Shown here: positions 56,111-64,000 of the stretch, one piece after another
Position numbering within the stretch: position 1 is the stretch's first letter
Layout of the letters: each line of letters starts with the position of its first letter
Source of the DNA: Cryptomeria japonica
Taxonomy: Eukaryota > Streptophyta > Pinopsida > Cupressales > Cupressaceae
Assembly: GCF_030272615.1 (NCBI RefSeq)
Contig: NC_081414.1
Span: 5,963,001 to 6,027,000, forward strand
Direction: 5' to 3'
Length of the DNA stretch: 64,000 nucleotides
The notes under the pieces: model-generated
Database searches by the model: none
The model's input: only the letters and a program-made list of their open reading frames with translations
Told to the model about the DNA's origin: nothing
Position numbers and translations under genes: made by a program

Positions 56111-57780
56111 GCATTTGGTATCCCATTGAAAGTAGATGTTTTTGTGTAACAGGTGTGTAAAGGGGTGACACTTATCTGCCAGTTGTGCAATGAGTCTTTG
56201 GATGGATTGAAGTTGTCCTTGCAATGTTCTTCGCTGACTGATATTCTTGGGAGGTGGCATGTCCATGATTGCTTTGACCTTTGCGGGGTCGACCTCAATG
56301 CCTTTGCTTGAGACAATGCATCCTAGAAGATTCCCCAAGGTTACTCCAAAGACACATTTCTTTGGGTTGAGTCGCACATGATATTGTTCCAGTCTGTCAA
56401 AGATTTTCTCTAATATTTTCAGATGACCTTCTCTTGTGAGTGATTTCACCAGTAAGTCATCAACATTATCTTCCATTATGGTATGCATCATGTCATGGAA
56501 GATGGTGGTCACTGCTTGTTGATAGGTCGCTCCTACATTCTTTAGACCAAAAGGCATTACATTCTAGCAGTATGTTCCCCATGGACATGTGAAGGCCATC
56601 TTATGTTGATCATTGTTGGCAAATGCACACTCCAATGAGAAATTGTAGGTGATTGAAGGTTTTGTCATTGATGGCAATCTTGCAATCATATGATACTGGC
56701 AAGACAATATATCGGCACCGGCAGTGACAAACTCTACACCGACACACAGGACACCAACAGACAAAGGAAGGATACCGGCACCCTGGCCCACAAGAATTTT
56801 GTTTATAATATATTTTGTAATTAATTATAAAATCATTGTAAGCTGACATGGAAAGTTGTAATATGACTCATATATGTATGAGATCATTGTAGAACATTTT
56901 GTAAAGAAAGTGATAGGCGAAATAAGGCAGACCTAATATGTGAATTATAGGTTAAGGGTTAATGTATGAAGCAGAGCTAAAACCAGTACTGGATCTAACA
57001 TAGTAGATGCTAATTTGAAGCAATACAAGTCATTGGATTTGTATAATACATTTTGTAAGTCAGTGTGACTTCTTATTTTGTAATTGAGAAGTGAGCTTTA
57101 GGCACTTGGCCTTCCTGCATGTGCATGCCCCTTTTATAAGAGTAATATTCACTTATTGGCCAGTAAGCGAATATTGTGGGTCACAAATCCCACTGAGGTT
57201 TTTCCCACACCGGATTTCCTCGTTAAACTACTGTGTTATGATGTGCTTTTCATGTGGTTGTTGTTATCTTTGTTTGTTTCATTATTTTTGGTTTACTGGT
57301 ATACTGTATTGATATGTTTTACATGTTTTAAATCAAGTAATTTTTGCAACTAGTTAGACACTGATTCACCCCCCCTCTTAGTATCTTTGGGAATCCTAAC
57401 AATCATTTGGTGTGATCTTTATCTGATTGTATCCTGAAAATCCATCCATGAGTGAAAGCATGACATGTCATGTTGTTAGGTCTACTATTATGTCGATGTT
57501 TGGTAAGGGGAAGTCATCTTTAGGACATGCCTTGTTTAGATCTCTAAAGTCAGTACAGATACGAATGCCCCCATTTGGTTTGCCGATAGGCACAATATTG
57601 GATATCCAATCTGCATAATCAATTGGTCTGATAAAACCAACATCTAGGAGTTTCTTAAGTTCTGCTTTGACTACTACTGCAATTTGAGGATGCATCTTGC
57701 GAAGCTTCTGCTTGACAGGTTTGGCTTCTTCTGCTACAGTGAGGTGATGCATGACTAAATCTGGATCAAGTCTAGGCATG
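56075..57780 (-). pseudogene. F reverse transcriptase pseudogene, split by solo LTR
   Basis: The N-terminal half (57779-57410) reads VKQKLRKMHPQIAVVVKAEL, VGKPNGGIRICTDFRDLN-like motifs and LMDGFSGYNQIKIT. An insertion at 56614-57401 follows. The second half (56608-56075) reads DQHKMAFTCPWGTYC, MPFGLKNVGATYQQ, then NVDDLLVKS in place of YVDD, and the CVFGVTLGNLLGC block deleted from A. The active-site Tyr is Asn. A stop follows TYC at about 56563. Confidence 0.9.
56614..57401 (-). mobile_element. Solo LTR (788 bp), copia-like ends, in F reverse transcriptase
   Basis: It is bounded by TGTTGGCAAATG and CCTAACA on the plus strand, with a perfect 5-bp duplication ATCAT (56609-56613 and 57402-57406). 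On the minus strand it begins TGTTAGGATTCCC and soon reads ACTAAGAGGGGGG then TGAATCAGTG, a start common in plant Ty1/copia LTRs. No internal region, primer site or second LTR is present. Excising it with one ATCAT restores codons matching A. Confidence 0.85.
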
Positions 57781-59905
57781 TCTGCATATGACCATGCAAA
57801 TTTGATCTAATGCTTCTGGAAGAATTTGACAAACTTGGGTTGTTCCTCTGAAGTCAAAAGAGATGCCAGATGTATGTGGTGAGGAGTTTCAAGAGTCCCC
57901 ATGTTGTATTGTTTGGTTTCTTTGATGGGAATCGTTGATCGTTCCTGCTGTGTACTAGAGGGAAGGATGTCAAACTTTTCATCCTCAGGTGCCTCAGAGA
58001 GATTTTCACCATTGGATACACTCTTTCTTTTTACTTTTGTGGGATCAAACAGTGCCACAGTGTGGTTTTCACTAGAAGATCCATGTTTTATTGTTATATT
58101 TTTGCAGCTAAAAGGTTTGGCATCCGCCCCAAAGTATCCTGTGTTGTTAAGTTCTATGCGAATCCAACTTTGTGATCCCCGCTTGGTATGTTATCCTGTA
58201 GTTCCAAAAAGTCAATGATCACCTCGTCATTTTGGAAATGGTCAAGACATGGGGGATTAGGTTGGTTCCATTCGATGAGTTCAGGATGGATAATGGGCAT
58301 TACCTCATCAATTAGGTTTAGTTCGTTAGATGTGTCAGTGAGGGTTAAGATGTTGTGGTGAAGGCCATTGATGGTACTCTCCTTGTCAGAATTAAGCATA
58401 AGATGTGACGTACGGTCTGTGGAAGAAGTTTCCAGCTCAAGAACCCAAGAGGTCTTTATTTGTGCTTCTCCGTAAATAGGGATGTCTTTGCAAGGTGGAG
58501 GTGGTGATGCATCTTCCTCATCTGAAGTATTAAGCTGTATGGAATCAAATTCCCATTCATGTGAGTTAGTCTCTGAGTCGCTTTCCAATAACCGGTTATT
58601 GTACCATACTGGGATATCCTTTGAGTTAAATACTGTAGGTGTGATCGGTTGATGTACCTATGTAGATGAAATGATCGGTGCTATAGGAAGGATTATAGGG
58701 ATCAATGAATCTAATATGGGGAGTATCGGTAGTGTTGACTCTGCTGCTTCTGCGGGAACTGCTGGTGTCGTAGATACTATTGTGGGTTCTGATACAATTG
58801 TTGCTGCTAATGGTGCTATTGATGTTATTGCTGCTACTGATGGGGTTGTTGGTTTGATTGGTGGGATGATTGGTGTCGCAGATGGTTTTGCTGGGATTTT
58901 TAGCCTCAATGGGGCAGTTGCTATGGTGTTCAATGCTACTTTTATAATCAAAGGTGACCTCTTTGTAATAGGATGATATAGTGGTTTGCTGGGTTTCCCT
59001 TTGAATCTGAGATTAGGAAGGATCTCCTTTTGAAAGCCTAAGCCTGTATTATCCTTGGGCTTTAATTCCAGCTGCAGTGGTTCATGTTGTCCTTGCTTGC
59101 AAGGTCCTAGAGCACTCTGACCATCATAACCCATTCTTTGCATAATGAGAAGGCCTTTGCCATACTGATCTATGGGAAGCTTAGCTTGTGAAATATCGGT
59201 GGTGATGGGATCTTTATAGATCCATTCTGCTAAGTCCTCATCTCTAGTCTCTTCTTCTTGACTCTTTCCAAGGACGAATGATGTCAAAGTACATGCTAAC
59301 TTGATCAGTGGTTGTTGAAGTAACCGTTGAGGTTTGCCATGTGTCCTAGGAGAAGTAGGCATTTGTCCAACACAAAAAAGTTGACTCAACTTGTACTCCC
59401 CAAGACCTTCCTCTACTATCTTAATCTTGAGCTTCTCTTGCTTGGGTATAGTGGTGTTTGAATTGGAAAGAGAGGTTCGGCTTACATATGATGTGTAGGA
59501 GATGGCTTCTCTATTGTTGGGAATGGTAATCTCTGGTTGATGACTGATATTATGATAATATGCAAAGGGGTTTGCATCACCTAGGATTGTAATTTCTACA
59601 CCATTATGCGGGAACTTGATACACTGATGGTAGGTGGATGGGACGGCTTGCATGGCGTGTATCCAAGGTCTTCCTAACAATAAATTGTATGGCAGAGGAA
59701 GGTCCAGAGCTTGACAGATGATGTGTTTCACCATAGGGCCCACTCAGATTGGTAGCACAACAACTCCTTTGGATGAACGCTCTGCATCATCATATGCTTT
59801 GGTTGTGATCTTCTTTTGGGGATCCACTGATTCAATTGCATATCCCAATGTTGTGACTAATTGTAACGTATAGATATTTAGGCCTGCTCCATTATCGATC
59901 AAGAC
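57781..59905 (-). pseudogene. F protease and Pro/Thr-rich linker pseudogene
   Basis: Minus strand, just below 59906: VLIDNGAG keeps the protease Asp that A has lost. The frame 59743-58658 is open for 361 codons and carries LLLGRPWIHAMQAVPST, a charged middle, then a Pro/Ile/Ala-rich segment. 58588-58154 and 58058-57807 continue the linker with an acidic block (TSDEEDASPPPP). Stops separate the pieces near 59746, 58640, 58140 and 57806. Confidence 0.85.
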
Positions 59906-61951
59906 TCACTTGATCTTATGTTGGTTGATAAACCCTTCAATGTGGAGTGAGGCATTGTGAGGTTGCTGGAAGGATGAGTTGTCACTTTTAGAGAAAGTGA
60001 GACAAGGTGATGACCTTAGATTTCTAGCCATGGCTTGGAACTGATCTGTATTTAGGTTTGCAGGGACTGACGCCTCTTGGAGAGTTTGATCCAAGATTGT
60101 TTTATGAGATGGAGATATGCGTAATAGCTCTAAGATAGATATCAGTGCAGGCATTTTTTCTAATTGGTCCACAGGGTTATACTGCTTTGGAATAGATGGG
60201 GTGCCTTGTGGAGCTGCTTTTATGGTAATCTTGCTGCGACATGTAACAACATTGCAAGGGGAGGTGGGATTTTTGATGGTAATAGTTACAATCTGTTCAC
60301 TGGCATCATATAGGTGATTCATAGTGTAATTATATGCAGCTTGCGTATAATCAGTGGTATATGTGTTTCTCCTTGAAGTGGAAGGACCCCTTTGATCATG
60401 TGATGGAAGTGGATTTTTAAACATGAGATGATCATTGTTTGTTGTCTTTGGGTCATGTCCTTCAATTTTGATTTCACCACGGTCAATAAGATCCTGAATA
60501 AGATCTTTCAATCTATGAAAATTGATTGTCTTATGTCCTTTCCCTTGATGGAAGTCACAATGCTCAGTATCCCTCCACCATGAAGGTTTGAATTGAGGTT
60601 CATATTTTGATGTTTTGTGTAAGGTAACCAGATTTTGAGAAACCAACTGATGTAAAATTGTTTTGATGGGTTCCCTTAAGGGTGTGTATATTCATTTTGG
60701 TTTAAAATTTTGCTGATGCTGTCTGGGTTCGTCTTGAGATGTGGTGTGACTTTGATTTGGAGGAGCAATTGTGTTATTCTTGGGTAGGGGGTTTTATCCT
60801 GCAAATCAAACCATAGGTTGTCCACTTTTGATAGTTTTTGCATCCACAACCCCATTGTTGATGATATTTTTGTTTTTGTTCCAAAAGTTATGTTTGTCGC
60901 TATTGAAGCATGAGCGAGGGCCATCCTTTGGTTCATTATATATTTTTATAAGCCCTTTTTTGATGAGAGCCCGCTCACATTTTAAGCCTTTTGTGATCGT
61001 GTCATTGAAACAGTCTGTGTCTTTTATGTCTAGGTGAAATTCCATTTCATCATTTAAGTTGGAAATAAATATTTCCACTAGTTCTTGTTTAGGTAACTGA
61101 AGAGAATGTCTGCTAGACATTTGACGCCATCATTGCAGAAAGATTAAAAATAGCTCACTTGGTTTTTGTTTAGTGTTACATAGATTAGCCATTGTGATAT
61201 CACGTTCAATGTTGTGTGAGTAATGTGCTAGGAATTTTTGGATGAGTTCTTCAAATTTCCTAATGCCACCTAGTAATCGAGAAAACCATGATGTGGTTGT
61301 TCCTCCCAAGCTTTGGGGGAAAAGTCGCATTAGGTATGTATCCTCGTATGCCACTTCAAGGCAAGCTGAATGGAATTATCTAGCATGATCATGAGGATCT
61401 CCTTTTCCTCGGTACTTTTCAAACTTGGGTGTTTCAAACCCTCACAGAAAAGGTGGCATATGAAGATTCCTATCAAAGGGATAGGAAAAAATGTCATGAA
61501 GTGAAAACTGATTAGTTTTCACACCACTATCAAGTGGTTGGGCGAGATTCTCAACTTGTTGCCACAACATTTCTATTTCATTTGGAGGAGGAGGATGTGG
61601 GGGATTACCTTGATGAAGGTTGTATTTGATATGTTCTCGACCTCTTTCATCCTCATTACAACTTTGGCATTCGGATGCTTGTCTTAGTTGTGCAACATCA
61701 AAGTGAGTGGGTAGTTTAGCCCCCTCTTGAGCAAGTCTTAAAAAGTGAGCATCAACGTTGCTCCTGAGTATTTCACCAAAAAGTCTATTAAAGAGAGGGT
61801 TGTGTTGTGCCCTCTCTATTGCCGCCAGAGTAGGAGTGCCTGGATTTTCATCATTTATATTTCCTCCTAGGGCTTCTTGGAACTCATTGATATTTTCTTC
61901 CTCTTCCTCTTCAATTTCTTGTTGTCTAGATCTTGATCTGGTATGAGCCAT
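59906..61951 (-). pseudogene. F gag pseudogene
   Basis: The ATG at 61951 opens MAHTRSRSRQ, an acidic run and QEALGGN, as in A. The capsid block appears at 61442-61130 (LFPQSLGGTTTSWFSRLLGG). 60646-59906 is open for 246 codons and holds CDFHQGKGHKTINFH, where the last knuckle Cys is Phe. Stops or shifts occur near 61440, 61125, 60805 and 60650. Fewer stops are seen than in A. Confidence 0.9.
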
Positions 61952-62378
61952 TTTATTTATAAGTTTTTGTTGAAGTTTGATGAAAATGATGATGAGTTGG
62001 TGATGAAATGAAAGATTGATGTTTGGTGAAGTGTTTCACATATGAATCTCTAGCACTAAAGGTAGATGGTACCAAAGTTCTTTCTTGAATTGCTTGTTGT
62101 GTTTGACAAAGTGTGATGTGATAAGGTTTAGAGAAATATGAGATGTGTTACAGACTTAACTACCTAGTAATGAGAGGATGCACTCATAGACTAGTTTTAA
62201 CCTGCGTAGAAATGCCTCTTAGGATGAGTTTATCCTAGATGTAGAGACAATCTAAAAGTGATGTTTTGGATTAGATTCAAGCAATATTGAAAATAGAACT
62301 TAGGACAAAATTTTTTTAATGTTTTGAGAGTTGGAATGGAGTAATGATGTGAATGTGGTAATGGATAAAATGTTAACT

Positions 62379-62762
62379 TCAATAAAAGCTTTGTGTCACA
62401 TATGGGACAAATTCTTCTTCTTCTCTTTCAGGAGTTGGTGGTTCTTCTCGAGCTACATTATATGTGATGCAAATATCTGGAAAGAAGTCAGGATTGATCT
62501 CGCCTCCTTTGTTCTTGTGATAACTCAAAGCACAATATTGCATAAAAGCTTTGTGGTTTAATGATTCTAGATCAAATTCGTTTGATTTCCCTTGAAGGTA
62601 AAGATGCATGTGACATAAGAAGGTTCTATGAGAGACAAAGATTTGTCTATTAAGATAGAAGAATTTCCTCCTTTTGATAAAAGCCTTTGAACTTAATGGT
62701 CTTTTCTTCAAGTTGATGTGTTGATGAAGATTCTTCTTTCTCAAGATGTGAAGAATGGTCAT
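62379..62762 (-). CDS. Small extra ORF upstream of gag in F, open copy
   Basis: 127 codons from MTILHILRKKN to YVTQSFY are uninterrupted. An upstream in-frame extension reaches 62915 if a non-ATG or further upstream start is used. The A counterpart (7829-8212) has the same length and no indel. Residues are mixed basic (N-terminal half) and acidic (C-terminal tail PPTPEREEEE). No signal peptide, membrane segment or known domain is seen. It may be a leader ORF of the Ogre ORF1 kind. Whether it is translated is not known. Confidence 0.5.
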   Translation of the reverse strand: MTILHILRKKNLHQHINLKKRPLSSKAFIKRRKFFYLNRQIFVSHRTFLCHMHLYLQGKSNEFDLESLNHKAFMQYCALSYHKNKGGEINPDFFPDICITYNVAREEPPTPEREEEEFVPYVTQSFY

Positions 62763-64000
62763 ATTACTTTTTGTTGTTGCTCTTTGTGTTAGATCTTTTT
62801 GAAAAATGTTTGTGTTGGATAAATACTTGTTTTGGATTTGGATTTTCTGATTTTTCTTTGACATGAAAACAAAGCAAGCACACAAAACACAAGAATGTTG
62901 CCTCAAAAGGCACAAGTAAGTATGGGTCTAGATCAACCCAATTTTTTGAACTTTTAATGACCCTTTCCTTCAAATGTATTTTAGGTGTTTTCCAAAGCCT
63001 GAAGTCGGCTCAATTCATATTGGTCTTGACTCAAAAATGAAAAAACTTCAAACACTCTTTATCCCTAAGGTCAAATGGCCAGTTGTGATAATTTCAGCCC
63101 ACATCTTGATATTTCTTCAACTTTGGTACTACATACCTTATGAATCCAGTCATGGCAGGTAAGGATGTGATATACTAAGTCTTGCATGAGCATAACAAAT
63201 AGATGATCCCGATGATGGGGGAGTCACCACTTTTATCAAGCCACAAGTGGCTTTTCAAAAAGCTATGTTTCTACTCAAGGAAATATGTATGGTGAGTATC
63301 TTGGGAGAAAAACCATCTATGCTCTTGCACTGAATTTATCACAAATATCTTCAATCAATAGAATGGGTGGGCAACTACTTAAAGGTGTTTAGTGTTTTTT
63401 GATGTTTTTGGACATAAGTTCATTCTGCAGTGACTCACTTAAGAGCCTTGTAACTTGTGGTGGGGCCCATTTGTCCTTTCGGCAAGTTACACTGTAGGAA
63501 CAACTATACCCAAGGCTACAACTTTCTCTCTCACCTGATTTCTATAGCGGCTTGAAGGATTTACCACACGAGGTCGTTCCCAAGACTGATGTGTCTCTTG
63601 GCAGAACTCTCTTAAAAAGATAAAACTTGAGTGTTACTAACACTTTTCTCTTGCACCTAGGACCATGAAAGCAAAGAGAGAGGAGAGTGTGTGTTAGAAG
63701 TAGGACCACTTGACCAACTCTTTTGCACAAGTGTGCCAAACACAAAATACACTTGTTCTTTTTAACTTGTCATTGCAATGATTAACTGTCTAATTGGAGA
63801 TGTTGCTCCAACAACCATGATGTTCTTTTTAACTTCAAAGGAAATATGTTTGAGTAAATTAGAATTTGAAATCCTGGTCAACTGAAATTGAAACACGTAT
63901 GCATGAAGTAAATCGTTTTTGCAAAATGAGACAAATTGATTATTCTTTTTATTTGCCCAAAAATGGAAGTCTGGATTGTGATTTTTAAGTCTGGATTGAT
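62763..64000 (-). other. F leader to the window edge
   Basis: Noncoding, matched by A about 6690-7828, including the block around 63480-63600 (A about 6960-7120). The primer site and 5' LTR lie outside the window. Confidence 0.6.

Larger units (their letters stand above)
50097..64000 (-). mobile_element. Element F: Tat-lineage retrotransposon related to A, lacking the PMD cassette
   Basis: On the minus strand: 3' LTR 50097-51513, polypurine tract 51514-51532, a 2.3-kb 3' region, integrase, aRNH, RNase H, RT (split by a solo LTR), protease and linker, gag, a small upstream ORF, and leader to the window edge. The order and sequence follow A closely. The 5' LTR must lie right of 64000. The A segment 17340-20550 with its antisense PMD gene has no counterpart. 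Confidence 0.92.

Overview
This window is intergenic DNA from a large, repeat-rich land-plant genome. I found no intact host gene, tRNA or rRNA. Almost everything is LTR retrotransposon, mostly Ty3/gypsy, nested inside one another. A gymnosperm is likely but unproven: the elements are very long, and a small pentatricopeptide-repeat (PPR) fragment near the left edge resembles conifer PPR proteins. I name the elements A to K for this report only.

Layout. The oldest visible host is G, a decayed plus-strand Ty3 pol (40978-42957). It is followed by a tandem repeat and a decayed sense ORF of unknown family (44553-46157). J, a minus-strand element, sits in the G reverse transcriptase just after the expected position of its active site; only its 5' LTR (39850-40977) and a tRNA-Lys-type primer site are seen. 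C, a plus-strand Tat-like element with an antisense plant-mobile-domain (PMD) remnant, lies in J. C is present as 1-3285 and about 30931-39717 with its inserts. C carries K (a minus-strand LTR plus about 125 bp of internal DNA) and D (a rearranged chromovirus inside the C 3' LTR). Within the K LTR lies B, a minus-strand chromovirus (3724-30045, TSD CTCAA). Within a B LTR lies A, an 18.6-kb Tat-lineage element (4433-23019, TSD GTTAA). The chain G>J>C>K>B>A is therefore six deep.

Right of G is H, a minus-strand gag-like pseudogene with an acidic extension and no visible pol (47640-49834). In its leader sits F, a minus-strand relative of A (50097 to beyond 64000). F has the same gag-pol but no PMD cassette, and its reverse transcriptase is split by a solo-LTR-like insertion (56614-57401, TSD ATCAT).

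How the parts work. A, C and F share one plan: LTR, long leader with a small extra ORF, gag, protease, RT, RNase H plus a second archaeal-type RNase H, integrase, a long 3' region, polypurine tract, LTR. A and C add an antisense PMD gene in the 3' region. A also has two clusters of a short AGCGCT motif in opposite orientations just inside its two ends. B and D are chromodomain elements. Every coding region carries stops, frameshifts or lost catalytic residues, so nothing here looks autonomous. By eye, LTR pairs differ by about 8% (B), 1.6% (D) and 1.2% (A), which agrees with the nesting order. All percentages are manual estimates, not computed alignments.
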